Source: Microbacterium imperiale (GTDB lineage: Bacteria; Actinomycetota; Actinomycetes; Actinomycetales; Microbacteriaceae). From it: a stretch of 64,000 nt of DNA. Made by a program: the position numbers and the translations under genes. Below are positions 22,653 to 34,644 of this stretch, piece after piece. Each line of letters starts with the position of its first letter. Position 1 is the first letter of the stretch. The stretch is from NCBI RefSeq assembly GCF_017876655.1, contig NZ_JAGIOK010000001.1:868001-932000 (forward strand), written 5' to 3'. The notes beneath the pieces are model-generated. The model did not search any database. It saw only the letters and a program-made list of their open reading frames with translations, and was not told where the DNA came from.

Positions 22653-22765
22653 GTCCGCTGTCCGCACGCGGACAACTCCCCTATCCTAACGGGTCTGCGG
22701 CCCACTCGCGAACCGGTGCATCCGGGCGCGTTGCCCGTGTCGGTAGCGAGCGCTACGGTCGGCCC

Positions 22766-23383
22766 ATGACCGAGACGACGATCGTGCCGGTGACGCCCGG
22801 CAGCTTCAGCGACGCGCAGCACGCCATGAGCGGCGGCGGTGACGGACGCGAGTGTCAGTGCCAGTGGTGGACGATGACGAACGCCGAGTTCCAGCGCACC
22901 GACATCGAGGGTCGGGCGGCGGCGTTCCGCAGCGAAGTGGATGCCGCACCCTCCCCCGGCCTCGTGGCCTACGTCGACGGTGACGCCGCCGGCTGGGTTC
23001 GCGTCGGGCCGCGGACACGCCAGGTGCGACTGAGCAAGACCCGCGCCTACGCCGGTGGGACCGCAGAACCCTGGGACGACGCGGACGTCTGGGCGGTCAG
23101 CTGCTTCGCTGTGCGCAAAGAACACCGCCGCACGGGCTTGAACGCCGCGCTGCTCGACGCCGCGATCGCCTTCGCCCGCGAGAACGGCGCGCGTGTCGTC
23201 GAGGCGTACCCCGTCGATCCCGACGCGGGTCGCAAGGTCACCTCGAACGAGCTGTACCACGGCGCCCTCTCGACGTTCCTGGCCGCGGGCTTCCGCGAGG
23301 TATCACGGCCGAAGCCGCACGTGGCCCTCGTCTCGCTCGACCTCGCCGGGTCGAAACAGACCTCCGCCGGAGACCCGAGCTGA
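22766..23383 (+). CDS. GNAT-family N-acetyltransferase
   Basis: The product has 205 residues, starting MTETTIVPVTPGSF. The acetyl-CoA site is visible in WAVSCFAVRKEHRRTGLNAALLDAAIAFARENGARVVEAYPVD (strand beta4, then the R/K-x-x-R-x-G-x-G/A pyrophosphate loop). RECQCQWWTMTNAEF near residues 29-43 is typical of the actinobacterial subgroup. The C-terminal region (ELYHGALSTFLAAGFREVSRPKPHVALVSLDL) matches the last GNAT strand. It is the first host gene beside the prophage. Substrate unknown. Confidence 0.85.
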   Translation: MTETTIVPVTPGSFSDAQHAMSGGGDGRECQCQWWTMTNAEFQRTDIEGRAAAFRSEVDAAPSPGLVAYVDGDAAGWVRVGPRTRQVRLSKTRAYAGGTAEPWDDADVWAVSCFAVRKEHRRTGLNAALLDAAIAFARENGARVVEAYPVDPDAGRKVTSNELYHGALSTFLAAGFREVSRPKPHVALVSLDLAGSKQTSAGDPS

Positions 23384-23405
23384 CGCGTCGGAGAGAATGG
23401 AACGC

Positions 23406-23774
23406 ATGACCGCCTCCGTCGCCCCCGCCCGCGTGGACTCGTGGCTGTGGGCGGTGCGGATCTACAAGACTCGCTCGGCAGCGACCACGGCTTGCCGCGC
23501 CGGACACGTACGGGTCAACGGCGAGAAGGTCAAGGCGTCGCAGTCGGTGAAGCCTGGCGACGAGCTGCGCGTGCGGATCGCGGGCTTCGACCGCATCCTC
23601 GTGGTGCGACAGACACTCACGAAGCGCGTCGGTGCACCCGTCGCCGCGACAGCCCTCGAAGATCGCACTCCCCCGCGTGAACCCATGGCGATGCTCGCCG
23701 TCCGTGACCGCGGCGCCGGCAGGCCGACGAAGCGCGAACGCCGCGAGATCGACCGGCTCCGCGGCGTCGAGTAA
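23406..23774 (+). CDS. S4-domain RNA-binding protein (Hsp15/HslR-like)
   Basis: This 122-residue protein contains an S4 domain, RVDSWLWAVRIYKTRSAATTACRAGHVRVNGEKVKASQSVKPGDELRVRI, at residues 9-58. The basic C-terminus has GRPTKRERREIDRLRG, the usual Hsp15 ending. Hsp15 binds free 50S subunits that carry nascent chains. An ATG three codons upstream (23397) is possible, but GGAGAGA would be too near it. It lies in the same direction as the GNAT gene with a short gap. Confidence 0.88.
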   Translation: MTASVAPARVDSWLWAVRIYKTRSAATTACRAGHVRVNGEKVKASQSVKPGDELRVRIAGFDRILVVRQTLTKRVGAPVAATALEDRTPPREPMAMLAVRDRGAGRPTKRERREIDRLRGVE

Positions 23775-23808
23775 CAACCCAGGCCCGGCCGCAGCCCAGC
23801 CGCTGGGC

Positions 23809-24603
23809 TCAGCGGGTGGCTCGTCGCCGCGCGACCTGCACGATGACGCACAGCACCAGCGTCGCCACGCCCCAGAGCGCACACGCCGGCGGCAGCACGC
23901 GATACGCGAGGTGCTGCGCCGTCCACTCGGCGGTCAGCGGGCCGTACGCAACCAGACCGAACACCGTCGCGACGACGAGCGCGAACGGCAGCGACGCCCA
24001 CCACACCACCCGCACGAGCCCGGGCAGCACCCGACGCACCGGGCCGCGGGCACGCCCGCGCAGCCACACCGCACCGGCGACCGCGAGCCCCAACAGGCCC
24101 AGCGTGCTCGACGCGTACTGGAACCAGCGGTAGCCGTGCAGCGGACCCCACCGCTCGGCCAGCGCGGGGATCAGCTCGACGCCCCAGCGGCCCTCGTGCG
24201 TGAAGGCATCCCACGCGATGTGACTCAGCACCCCGATCACGAGCGACACGACGACCAGCGCAACCGTCAACGCCACCGACCGACGCCGCCCCGAGATCCG
24301 CTGCACCGTCCGCAGCGCGTCACCGCCGGTGGCATCCCACGCCGACGGCAGCCTGCCGGCAACCCACCCCGGCGCGAGCTCGCGCACCGCGGGCCGCAGC
24401 AGCAGCCACCACGCCAGCAGCAGCACGCCGGCGATCGCCACGGTCAGCCACGGATACGCGTGCGTCTGCGCGTAGCTGATGCCGATCCCGCGAACGAACA
24501 GCGGCAGGTCTGGCGCCATCGCCCCGACGGCGACCGCCGCGGGCACGAGCGGCGTGCGCACGACCGCCAGCGCGACGACCGCGTGGCTCGGGGTGAACGG
24601 CAT
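23809..24603 (-). CDS. DUF4184 family membrane protein
   Basis: The product has 264 residues. It begins MPFTPSHAVVALAVVRTPLVPAAVAVGAMAPDLPLF, the hallmark of the DUF4184 family, with His and Asp residues spaced like membrane metal-dependent hydrolases. About six hydrophobic segments follow. SHIAWDAFTHEG (about residues 126-137) is the conserved second motif. No experimental function is known to me for the family. It follows tyrS by ten bases in the same direction and may be read through with it. Confidence 0.85.
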   Translation of the reverse strand: MPFTPSHAVVALAVVRTPLVPAAVAVGAMAPDLPLFVRGIGISYAQTHAYPWLTVAIAGVLLLAWWLLLRPAVRELAPGWVAGRLPSAWDATGGDALRTVQRISGRRRSVALTVALVVVSLVIGVLSHIAWDAFTHEGRWGVELIPALAERWGPLHGYRWFQYASSTLGLLGLAVAGAVWLRGRARGPVRRVLPGLVRVVWWASLPFALVVATVFGLVAYGPLTAEWTAQHLAYRVLPPACALWGVATLVLCVIVQVARRRATR

Positions 24604-24613
24604 CCGATACCGG

Positions 24614-25918
24614 TCAGTCCTCGATGAGGACGCCGGCGAGCGTCTTCTTGCCGCGTCGCAGCACCGACACGCGCCCGGGCAGACCGCCGGTCACGACGGC
24701 CGACTCGTCGGCGACCTTCTCGCCGTCGAGCGACACCCCGCCCTGCGCGATGGCGCGCCGCGCCTCAGACAGACTGCCGACCAGGCCGGTGTCGACGAGC
24801 AGCTGCACGACCCCGGTGCCACTCGGCACCGTCGCGTGGGGCAGCTCGACGAGCGCCGAACGCAGCGTCTCCGCGTCGAGCGCCGTCAGGTCGCCCTGGC
24901 CGAACAGCGCCTCGGATGCCGCCACGACCTTGGCCGTCGCGTCGACACCGTGCACCGTCGCGGTGACTTCGAACGCCAGCCGCTTCTGCGCCGCGCGGCG
25001 GAAGGGCTCGTCGGCGACGAGACGCTCATACTCGGCGATCTCGGCACTGGTGAGGAACGTGAACACCTTCAGGCGCTCGGCGACATCGGCATCCGCGGTC
25101 GAGAGCCAGAACTGGTAGAACGCGTACGGGCTGGTGAGCTCCGCGTCGATCCAGATCGCGTTGCCCTCGCTTTTGCCGAACTTCGTGCCGTCGCTGTTGG
25201 TGATCAGCGGCGTGCCGAACGCGTGCACCGAGGTTCCCTCGACGCGGTGGATCAGATCCGTGCCGCTCGTGAGGTTGCCCCACTGGTCCGATCCGCCCGT
25301 CTGCAGCGTGCAGCCGTACTGGCGGTAGAGCTCGAGGAAGTCGAGCCCCTGCAGGATCTGGTAGCTGAACTCGGTGTAGCTGATGCCCGCATCCGAGTTC
25401 AGGCGCGCGGCGACGGCATCCTTCTTCAGCATCGTGCCGACGCGGTAGTGCTTGCCGATCTCGCGCAGGAAGTCGATCGCCGACAGCGGCGCGGTCCAGT
25501 CGAGGTTGTTGACCATGCGGGCGGCGTTCTCGCCCTCGAAGCTGAGGTACTTCTCGATTTGACCGCGCAGGCGGTCGACCCACTCCGCGACGGTCTCGCG
25601 CGAATTGAGCGTGCGCTCGGCGGTGGGCCGCGGGTCGCCGATGAGACCGGTCGAGCCGCCGACGAGACCGAGGGGCTTGTGACCGGCGAGCTGCAGCCGG
25701 CGGAGCGTAAGCAGCTGCACGAGGTGACCGAGGTGCAGGGATGCCGCCGTCGGGTCAAAGCCGCAGTAATACGTGATCGGGTCGCCGCCGAGCGCTTCAC
25801 GCAGCGCTTCCTGGTCGGTGGACACGTGCACGAGACCGCGCCACACCAGCTCGTCCCACACGTTCTCGAACGCGGGATCGAGCGCCACGGGGGCGGTCGT
25901 CAGGGCTTGTTCAGACAC
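24614..25918 (-). CDS. tyrS: Tyrosyl-tRNA synthetase
   Basis: This 434-residue class I synthetase charges tRNA-Tyr. The HIGH-type motif is HLGH at 62-65, and the KMSKS-type motif is KFGKS at 246-250. Tyrosine-binding residues are in YCGFDPTA (51-58) and QTGGSDQWGN (206-215). A C-terminal S4 domain (QLLVDTGLVGSLSEARRAIAQGGVSLDGEKV) completes the bacterial form. The start is GTG at 25918. The length is normal for the family (about 420-430). Confidence 0.97.
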   Translation of the reverse strand: MSEQALTTAPVALDPAFENVWDELVWRGLVHVSTDQEALREALGGDPITYYCGFDPTAASLHLGHLVQLLTLRRLQLAGHKPLGLVGGSTGLIGDPRPTAERTLNSRETVAEWVDRLRGQIEKYLSFEGENAARMVNNLDWTAPLSAIDFLREIGKHYRVGTMLKKDAVAARLNSDAGISYTEFSYQILQGLDFLELYRQYGCTLQTGGSDQWGNLTSGTDLIHRVEGTSVHAFGTPLITNSDGTKFGKSEGNAIWIDAELTSPYAFYQFWLSTADADVAERLKVFTFLTSAEIAEYERLVADEPFRRAAQKRLAFEVTATVHGVDATAKVVAASEALFGQGDLTALDAETLRSALVELPHATVPSGTGVVQLLVDTGLVGSLSEARRAIAQGGVSLDGEKVADESAVVTGGLPGRVSVLRRGKKTLAGVLIED

Positions 25919-25966
25919 GCGCTCCAGGCTATCAGCGGCCTGCCGGGCGCCTCGCGCGGATGACCC

Positions 25967-26320
25967 TCAGGCCGCGGTGCCGCGCTCGTCGAACAGGCCG
26001 ATGACGTTGCCCTCGGAATCGCGCAGGTACACCCACCGCGATGTCTCTCCGAGCGGCTGGATGTCGCCGACCTGCTCACCGCCGGCGGCGACGGCCGCCG
26101 CGACGGTGTCTTCGATGCTCTCGACGGTGAAGACCACGGTCGGATGCGTCACCGGACCGCGCACGTGCAGGTCGCCGTCCACGCCGTCGCCGTCGGGCTG
26201 CCGCAGCATGCCCATCTCGTCGCCCCACGGCTCGTACTCGAATTCGAGGACCGATCGGTAGAAGTCTCGTGCCCGCTCGATGTCATCGGCCGGGATCTCG
26301 AAGTGCTCCATCTTCGCCAT
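25967..26320 (-). CDS. VOC-family (glyoxalase-like) protein
   Basis: The product has 117 residues from ATG 26320. It starts MAKMEHFEIPADDIERARDFYRSVLEFEY, a typical first beta-alpha-beta repeat of the vicinal oxygen chelate fold. HPTVVFTVESIEDTVAAAVAAGGEQ then VYLRDSEGNVIGLFDE forms the second. H6, H89-like and the terminal Glu are plausible metal ligands. Reaction unknown. The gene is flanked by tyrS and the membrane partner of satD, all leftward. Confidence 0.85.
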   Translation of the reverse strand: MAKMEHFEIPADDIERARDFYRSVLEFEYEPWGDEMGMLRQPDGDGVDGDLHVRGPVTHPTVVFTVESIEDTVAAAVAAGGEQVGDIQPLGETSRWVYLRDSEGNVIGLFDERGTAA

Positions 26321-26358
26321 GCGCCGAGCATGACGCAGCGAGCCCGCCGGGACAAGGG

Positions 26359-27054
26359 TCAGGCGGCGCTCCCCCACCACACCAGGAACGCCGCGGCCAG
26401 CGCGACGACCCAACTGACGAGGCTGCCGACGAGGAAGTACTCGGCCCGGTCGCCGCCCTCGTCGTCACGCGAGATCTCGGGGAACCGCACGATACCCTTC
26501 GCCGCGAGCACCGCCGCCAGCAGCGTGAACGCGCCCGTGAGCGTGAGCGCGAAGACGAGGATGCGCTCGAGCGGCCCGATGAGCCGCCCGCCCCTGAGCG
26601 CGTTCGTCGCCGCGGCGGCAACGACACCGCCGCGCAACGACGCCCGGACGATGACGTTGCCCGACTCGACCAGGAACACGAGCGACCCCACGAGGGCGAC
26701 GGCGAGGTCGAGACTGACGACCCCGAGCGGCGACTCGATCGGCCAGATGCGTTCGAGCGGACCCTGCCCCTCGCGCACGCCGATGAGCGCGACGGCCACG
26801 GCCGTCACGAGCCCCAGCACAGCGGCAGGCCACAGGCCCCACCGCGTCGGCTCGCGGGTCGAGGTCGTCGCCGCCCAGCCGGCTGCTGCGGCCACGGCGG
26901 CGAACCACCAGGCCGCGGCGCCGGCCCACGCCGCGAGCGGCAGCAGCGCTCCGCCGAGCAGCACCAGCACGATGCCGAGCCGGACGCCCGTCAGGCGGCT
27001 CCGCGCGAGGTCGAGTGCGCCGACGGCGAGGAGGATGAGGCCCGCGGCGATCAC
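26359..27054 (-). CDS. Polytopic membrane protein coupled to satD
   Basis: The product has 231 residues with about seven hydrophobic segments and almost no soluble domain. GGRLIGPLERILVFALTLTGAF followed by KGIVRFPEISRDDEGGDRAEYFLVGSLVSWVVALAAAFLV is the typical core of the DUF3307-related membrane proteins that accompany SatD. Its start overlaps the satD stop by four bases (ATGA), so the two are coupled. A transport or signalling function is possible but not shown. In streptococci the satCDE genes are linked to acid tolerance. Confidence 0.75.
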   Translation of the reverse strand: MIAAGLILLAVGALDLARSRLTGVRLGIVLVLLGGALLPLAAWAGAAAWWFAAVAAAAGWAATTSTREPTRWGLWPAAVLGLVTAVAVALIGVREGQGPLERIWPIESPLGVVSLDLAVALVGSLVFLVESGNVIVRASLRGGVVAAAATNALRGGRLIGPLERILVFALTLTGAFTLLAAVLAAKGIVRFPEISRDDEGGDRAEYFLVGSLVSWVVALAAAFLVWWGSAA

Positions 27055-27695
27055 CGGGACGCCTCGGTGAGCGCGGTGTAGCCGGCAATGATCGACGGCG
27101 CGCCCGACGAGGCGAGCAGCTGCGACACGGCGGACTGCGTGATGCCCTCGTCGGCGGCGAGCGACGCCTGGGTGCGGCCGAGACAGCGCCCGTAGGTCAG
27201 CCGGCGTGCCCGTTCGGACATCGCGCCGACCAGCTCGTCACGGGTGAGCAGGTACGCGTTGGCGAAGCGGATGCGGTCGGCCATGGCGACATCCTCGTCG
27301 TCGCCACCGACAATGCGCGTGCGCGCTCGCGGCACCGCGCGATCCTGCAGCGCATGCACCTCGTCGATCGCCTCGCGCGCACGCCACCATCCCGGTCCGT
27401 CCGCGATCGACGCCGTCGCCGAGTCGACCTCGCCGACCTCGCCGACGCCGACGCCGAAGCGCAGGGCCACGCCGTCGGGCAGGCCGAGCTGCAGCAGCAG
27501 CAGCCAGGCGAGCGTGTCGTCGAGGCGCTCGAACACCGCTTGGAACTCGTCCGCGAAGGTCGCCCGCATCGACGAGACGGCCACCGGGAGCGCCTCGTCG
27601 ACACGCTCGACGGTCGTCTCGATCTGCCGCTGGGTGCGGCTGCGATCGTCGAGCCGACGTGACCCGACGATGTCTGCGATGACGGCGACCGACAT
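27051..27695 (-). CDS. SatD-family regulatory-type protein
   Basis: The product has 214 residues. It begins MSVAVIADIVGSRRLDDRSRTQRQIETTVERV, the SatD family N-terminus (nucleotidyl-cyclase-like fold). MRATFADEFQAVFE with LRFGVGVGEV is also characteristic. The C-terminus is a helix-turn-helix, RTQASLAADEGITQSAVSQLLASSGAPSIIAGYTAL. A perfect palindrome lies 12 bases upstream of the start, suggesting autoregulation. It is coupled to a downstream membrane gene. Its signal is unknown. Confidence 0.8.
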   Translation of the reverse strand: MSVAVIADIVGSRRLDDRSRTQRQIETTVERVDEALPVAVSSMRATFADEFQAVFERLDDTLAWLLLLQLGLPDGVALRFGVGVGEVGEVDSATASIADGPGWWRAREAIDEVHALQDRAVPRARTRIVGGDDEDVAMADRIRFANAYLLTRDELVGAMSERARRLTYGRCLGRTQASLAADEGITQSAVSQLLASSGAPSIIAGYTALTEASR

Positions 27696-27706
27696 GACGA
27701 TCAGCG

Positions 27707-27717
27707 TATCACTGATA
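27707..27717 (-). promoter_or_regulatory. Palindromic candidate operator upstream of satD
   Basis: TATCACTGATA is a perfect 11-bp palindrome ending 12 bases upstream of the satD ATG, where it would overlap the -10 or start of transcription. Binding by the HTH-containing SatD is inferred. Confidence 0.4.
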
Positions 27718-27754
27718 TTCGCTGGATATAAGTCCAGGGCTGATGAAACCGATT

Positions 27755-27773
27755 GATAAGCCCCGCGCTTATC
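27755..27773 (-). terminator. Hairpin after argH
   Basis: A 7-bp stem (GATAAGC with GCTTATC) and a 5-base loop begin one base after the argH stop codon. There is no T run. It may act as a weak terminator or as an operator for the satD side. Confidence 0.4.
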
Positions 27774-30391
<2,618 letters not shown>

Positions 30392-30420
30392 GCTGCGCTC
30401 ACCCCGCCATCACCCCGTCG

Positions 30421-31344
30421 TCACTGCTGCCGCAGCAGCCAGACCAGGAGCGCCTTCTGCGCGTGCAGACGGTTCTCGGCCTCATCCCACACGACGCTCT
30501 GTGGTCCGTCGATGACGTCGGCGTCGACCTCGTAGCCGCGGTCGGCGGGAAGGCAGTGGATGAAGATGGCGCCGTCGGCGGCGGCATCCATCGTCTGCTG
30601 CGTCACCTTGTACGCACCCAGATCGCGAATGCGTGCGATCTTCTCCTCCTCCTTGCCCATCGACACCCACGTGTCCGTCACGATGACGTCGGCGTCCGCC
30701 GCGGCCTCGAGCGGGTCGACGAGGATCGTGACCGATCCGCCGGTCTGCGCCGCGATGCGCTGCGCGTCGGCGACGACATCCTCCCGCGGGCCGTAACCCT
30801 CGGGAGCCGCGACCCGGACGTGCATGCCCGCGGTCACGCCCGCGAGGACGTACGAGTGGCCCATGTTCGACTGCCCGTCGCCGAAGAACGACAGCGTGAG
30901 CCCGGCGAGGTCGCCCTTGTGCTCGCGGATGGTCAGCAGGTCGGCGAGCAACTGGCAGGGGTGGAAGTCGTCGCTCAGCGCATTGACGACGGGAACACGG
31001 GTGCCGCGCGCCATCTCTTCGAGCCCGGCCTGAGCGTACGTGCGCCAGACGATCGCGGCGACCTGACGCTCGAGCACGCGCGCGGTGTCGGACGGCGTCT
31101 CTTTGCCGCCGAGCTGGCTGTTCGCGGTCGAGATGATCAGCGGCGAACCGCCCAGGTCGGCGATGCCCACGGCGAACGAGACGCGCGTGCGGGTCGAGGA
31201 CTTGTCGAAGATGACGGCCACCGTCTGCGGGCCCTCGAGGGGCTTGAGCTTCCAGCGGTCCTTCTTCAGCGCGAGCGCCAGGTCGAGCACCTCGGCCTGT
31301 TCGGCCGGGCTCAGGTCGTCGTCGCGCAGCAGGTGGCGGGTCAT
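30421..31344 (-). CDS. argF: Ornithine carbamoyltransferase
   Basis: The product has 307 residues and forms citrulline from ornithine and carbamoyl phosphate. Carbamoyl-phosphate site S-T-R-T-R (50-54), HPCQ (128-131), ornithine-side DTWVSMG (224-230) and HCLP (263-266) are present. The start ATG overlaps the argD stop by four bases. It is the fifth arginine gene. The normal length supports an intact enzyme. Confidence 0.97.
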   Translation of the reverse strand: MTRHLLRDDDLSPAEQAEVLDLALALKKDRWKLKPLEGPQTVAVIFDKSSTRTRVSFAVGIADLGGSPLIISTANSQLGGKETPSDTARVLERQVAAIVWRTYAQAGLEEMARGTRVPVVNALSDDFHPCQLLADLLTIREHKGDLAGLTLSFFGDGQSNMGHSYVLAGVTAGMHVRVAAPEGYGPREDVVADAQRIAAQTGGSVTILVDPLEAAADADVIVTDTWVSMGKEEEKIARIRDLGAYKVTQQTMDAAADGAIFIHCLPADRGYEVDADVIDGPQSVVWDEAENRLHAQKALLVWLLRQQ

Positions 31345-32588
31345 GCGGATTCCTCCGTGGTCGTGTTCTCGAGCAGCAGGGCCGACTCGACGGTGTGCAG
31401 AGCGGCGGCGAACAGGTCGGCGAACTCGTCGATCTCGACGTCGCCGATCGTGAGCGGCGGCGCGATGCGCACCGTGCGGTCGTTGGCCGCGTTGACGATG
31501 AGCCCGTGCTCCTGCGCCGCGGCGACGACGGCGCCGGCGACCGGATGCCGCAGCGCGACGCCCAGCAGCAGGCCGCGGCCGCGCACACCCTCGATGAGCG
31601 TCGAGTCGAGGCCCTCGATGACTGCACGCAGGCGTTCGCCGTGGGTGGCCGCCGCCTCGACGAGGCCGCCGTTCTCGATCTCGCCGAGCACGGCTGCGGC
31701 CACGGCGGTGCCGAGCGGATTGCCGCCGAAGGTCGAGCCGTGGGTGCCCGGATAGAACAGATCGCTCGCCGTCCCGAACGTGATGAGCGCGCCGATCGGG
31801 AAGCCGCCGCCGATGCCCTTGGCCACCGTGATCGCGTCGGGCTCGATGCCCGCGTGCTGGAAGGCGAACCACGCACCGGTGCGCCCCGCACCCGTCTGGA
31901 TCTCGTCGATGATGAGCAGCGCGCCGTGCCGTGCCGTGATCTCGCGCGCCGCCTCGAGGTACCCCTCGGGCAGCGGCACGACACCGGCCTCGCCCTTGAT
32001 CGGCTCGACGAACAGCGCCGCGACGCGGTCGTCCATCGCGGCCTCGAGCGCCTCGACGGTCGAGTCGATGCTCTCGACCCCGGGGACCATCGGCTCGAAC
32101 GGCTGCTGCATGTGCGGCTTGCCGGTCAGGGCGAGGGTTCCCATCGTGCGGCCGTGGAAGGCGTCCTTGAGGGCAAGGATGCGGGGGCGCTCCGCGCCGC
32201 CGTGCAGTCGCGCGAGCTTGAAGGCGGCTTCGTTGGCCTCGGCGCCCGAGTTGCCGAAGTACACCCGTCCGCCCTCGCCGGTGCCCGCGAGGCGTTTGAG
32301 CTGCGCGGCGAGCGCGAGCTGCGGCGGCGTGGCGAAGTAGTTCGACACGTGCGAGAGGGTCGCCGCCTGGCGGGCGATCGCCTCGACGAACACCGGGTGA
32401 GCGTGGCCGAGCGAGTTGACGGCGATGCCCGCGAGGAAGTCGAGGTAGCGCTTGCCGTCGGCATCCCAGACGTACGCCCCCTCGCCGCGCTCGAGCAGCG
32501 CCAGACGCGCGCCGGCGCTGCGCACCAGATCGCGATCGACGTCTTCCGCCCACGCGGGCGCTGTCTGCTGGATCGTCGGGTTCGTCAT
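31341..32588 (-). CDS. argD: Acetylornithine aminotransferase
   Basis: This 415-residue class III aminotransferase converts N-acetylglutamate semialdehyde to N-acetylornithine. The PLP lysine is K257 ([12 protein letters not shown]), with the cofactor aspartate in IIDEIQTG (D228) and the phosphate loop NSGAEANE (113-120). [11 protein letters not shown] is also conserved. It overlaps both argB and argF by four bases. The intact motif set argues for a working enzyme. Confidence 0.96.
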   Translation of the reverse strand: MTNPTIQQTAPAWAEDVDRDLVRSAGARLALLERGEGAYVWDADGKRYLDFLAGIAVNSLGHAHPVFVEAIARQAATLSHVSNYFATPPQLALAAQLKRLAGTGEGGRVYFGNSGAEANEAAFKLARLHGGAERPRILALKDAFHGRTMGTLALTGKPHMQQPFEPMVPGVESIDSTVEALEAAMDDRVAALFVEPIKGEAGVVPLPEGYLEAAREITARHGALLIIDEIQTGAGRTGAWFAFQHAGIEPDAITVAKGIGGGFPIGALITFGTASDLFYPGTHGSTFGGNPLGTAVAAAVLGEIENGGLVEAAATHGERLRAVIEGLDSTLIEGVRGRGLLLGVALRHPVAGAVVAAAQEHGLIVNAANDRTVRIAPPLTIGDVEIDEFADLFAAALHTVESALLLENTTTEESA

Positions 32589-33490
32589 CCCGCCACCACC
32601 TCCGTGCCGATTCCCTGAGCCGTGAAGACCTCGACGAGCACCGAGTGCGGCTGTCGTCCGTCGATGATCGCGGCGGTGTCCACTCCCCCGTCGACGGCGT
32701 CGAGGCAGGCCTGCATCTTCGGGATCATGCCCGACTCGAGCTTCGGCAGCATCGCGCGCAGATCGGTCGCCGTCAGGTGCGAGACGAGCGAGTCGCGGTT
32801 CGGCCAGTCGGCGTAGAGCCCCGGCACGTCGGTGAGCACGACCAGCTTCGTCGCGCCCAGCGCCGTCGCGAGGGCCGCCGCGGCGGCGTCCGCGTTGACG
32901 TTGAGCGAGTGCCCGGGGTTGTCGAGATCCGGGGCGATCGACGAGATCACCGGGATGCGGCCGGCGTCGAGCTGATCGTGCACCGGCTGCGGGTCGACCT
33001 CGACGACATCGCCGACGTGGCCGAGGTCGTGCTCGGTGCCGTCGATGACCACGCCGCGGCGCCGACCGCCGAATAGGCCGGCATCCTCGCCCGACAGCCC
33101 GGTCGCGAACGGACCGTACGCGTTGATGCGGGCCACGAGCTGCGGGTTGATCTGCCCCGTGAGCACCATCCGGACGACGTCGATCGCCTCGGTGCTCGTG
33201 ACGCGGTAGCCGCCCTTGAACTCGCTCTCGATCGACAGGCGGTTCAGCATCCTCGAGATCTGCGGGCCGCCGCCGTGGACGACGACGGGCTTGACGCCGA
33301 CGAAGCGCAGGTAGGCGATGTCCTGCGCGAAGGACTCCTGCAACTCCTCAGAAACCATCGCGTTGCCGCCGTACTTGATGACGATGATCTGGTCGCGGAA
33401 GCGCTGCAGCCACGGCAGCGACTCGATGAGCACGCCCGCCTTGGCCGCCGCCTCTTCGGGGGTGGTGTGCTGGAGGTCGATGTCGTTCAT
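32585..33490 (-). CDS. argB: Acetylglutamate kinase
   Basis: The product has 301 residues and phosphorylates N-acetylglutamate. The amino acid kinase motifs VIKYGGNAM (37-45), VVHGGGPQI and [20 protein letters not shown] are visible. The N-terminal helix that precedes residue 30 is typical of arginine-inhibited hexameric forms, which suggests feedback control. The start ATG overlaps the argJ stop (ATGA). It is the third gene of the operon. Confidence 0.96.
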   Translation of the reverse strand: MNDIDLQHTTPEEAAAKAGVLIESLPWLQRFRDQIIVIKYGGNAMVSEELQESFAQDIAYLRFVGVKPVVVHGGGPQISRMLNRLSIESEFKGGYRVTSTEAIDVVRMVLTGQINPQLVARINAYGPFATGLSGEDAGLFGGRRRGVVIDGTEHDLGHVGDVVEVDPQPVHDQLDAGRIPVISSIAPDLDNPGHSLNVNADAAAAALATALGATKLVVLTDVPGLYADWPNRDSLVSHLTATDLRAMLPKLESGMIPKMQACLDAVDGGVDTAAIIDGRQPHSVLVEVFTAQGIGTEVVAG

Positions 33491-34644
33491 GAGGAGTAAG
33501 CGCTGTTCTCGTGGACGTAGTCGTGCGTGAGGTCGTTCGTCAGGATCGTCGCCGTCGCGTCGCCCGACTTGAGGTCGATGAGGATGCGGGTGGCGCGGGG
33601 CGTCAGGTCGACCTCCTCGCGCGGGCGGTCGGGGCCCCCGGCGGTGCACACGCGCACGCCGTTGAACGACACGTCGACGTCGTAGGGGTCGAAGGCCGCG
33701 TCGGTCGTGCCGATCGCGGCGAGCACCCGGCCCCAGTTCGGGTCGTTGCCGAAGATCGCGGCCTTGAAGAGGTTGTTGCGCGCCACCGAGCGTCCGACGA
33801 CGACGGCGTCCTCTTCGGATGCCGCACCGACCACCTCGATGGCGATGTCGTGGCTCGCCCCCTCGGCGTCGCCCTGCAGCTGTTCGGCGAGGTCGCGGCA
33901 GATCTCGGCGAGGGCGGCGACGAAGTCGTCGGCGTCGGGGGTCACGCCCGAGGCACCGCTGACCATGAGCGTCACCTGATCGTTCGTCGACATGCAGCCG
34001 TCGGAGTCGAGGCGGTCGAAGCTCACCCGCGTGGCCGCGCGCAGGGCGGCATCCGCTTCGGCGCTGTCGAGGACGGCGTCGGTGGTGATGACGACGAGCA
34101 TCGTCGCCAGGCCGGGGGCGAGCATGCCTGCTCCCTTGGCCATGCCGCCGATCGTCCAGCCCTCACGCGAGACGACGGCGCGCTTGGGGCGCGAGTCGGT
34201 GGTCATGATCGCGAGCGAGGCGTCCTCACCGCCGTCGGAGCTGAGCGAGCCGATCGCGGCGGCGGTGCCGTCGAGCACCTTCGCGCGGAACACCTCGTCG
34301 CCGGTGCCGATGAGCCCCGTCGAGCACACGAGCACGTCGCCGGAGCTGACATCGAGCAGCTCGCCGGCCTTCTCGGCGGTCTGGTGCGTCGTCTGGAAGC
34401 CGAAGCTGCCGGTGAAGCAGTTCGCGCCCCCGGAGTTGAGGACGATCGCCTCGACGACGCCGTCGGCGATCGCCTGCTGCGACCACATGATCGGGTTCGC
34501 CTTGGCGCGGTTCGAGGTGAACACCGCGGCGCCCACCTTGAGCGGACCGCGGTTGACCACGACGGCGACATCGGGCTTGCCGGTCGACTTCAATCCTGCG
34601 GCGACGCCGGCGGCTTCGAAACCCTGGGGGGCGGTGACGCTCAC
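33487..34644 (-). CDS. argJ: Bifunctional ornithine acetyltransferase / N-acetylglutamate synthase
   Basis: This 385-residue enzyme recycles the acetyl group from acetylornithine to glutamate. The autocleavage site is in [16 protein letters not shown], with T181 as nucleophile. The oxyanion region VCSTGLIG and C-terminal [13 protein letters not shown] are conserved. GTG start overlaps the argC stop (GTGA). With argJ the cyclic route is used, so argE and argA need not be present. Confidence 0.96.
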   Translation of the reverse strand: MSVTAPQGFEAAGVAAGLKSTGKPDVAVVVNRGPLKVGAAVFTSNRAKANPIMWSQQAIADGVVEAIVLNSGGANCFTGSFGFQTTHQTAEKAGELLDVSSGDVLVCSTGLIGTGDEVFRAKVLDGTAAAIGSLSSDGGEDASLAIMTTDSRPKRAVVSREGWTIGGMAKGAGMLAPGLATMLVVITTDAVLDSAEADAALRAATRVSFDRLDSDGCMSTNDQVTLMVSGASGVTPDADDFVAALAEICRDLAEQLQGDAEGASHDIAIEVVGAASEEDAVVVGRSVARNNLFKAAIFGNDPNWGRVLAAIGTTDAAFDPYDVDVSFNGVRVCTAGGPDRPREEVDLTPRATRILIDLKSGDATATILTNDLTHDYVHENSAYSS

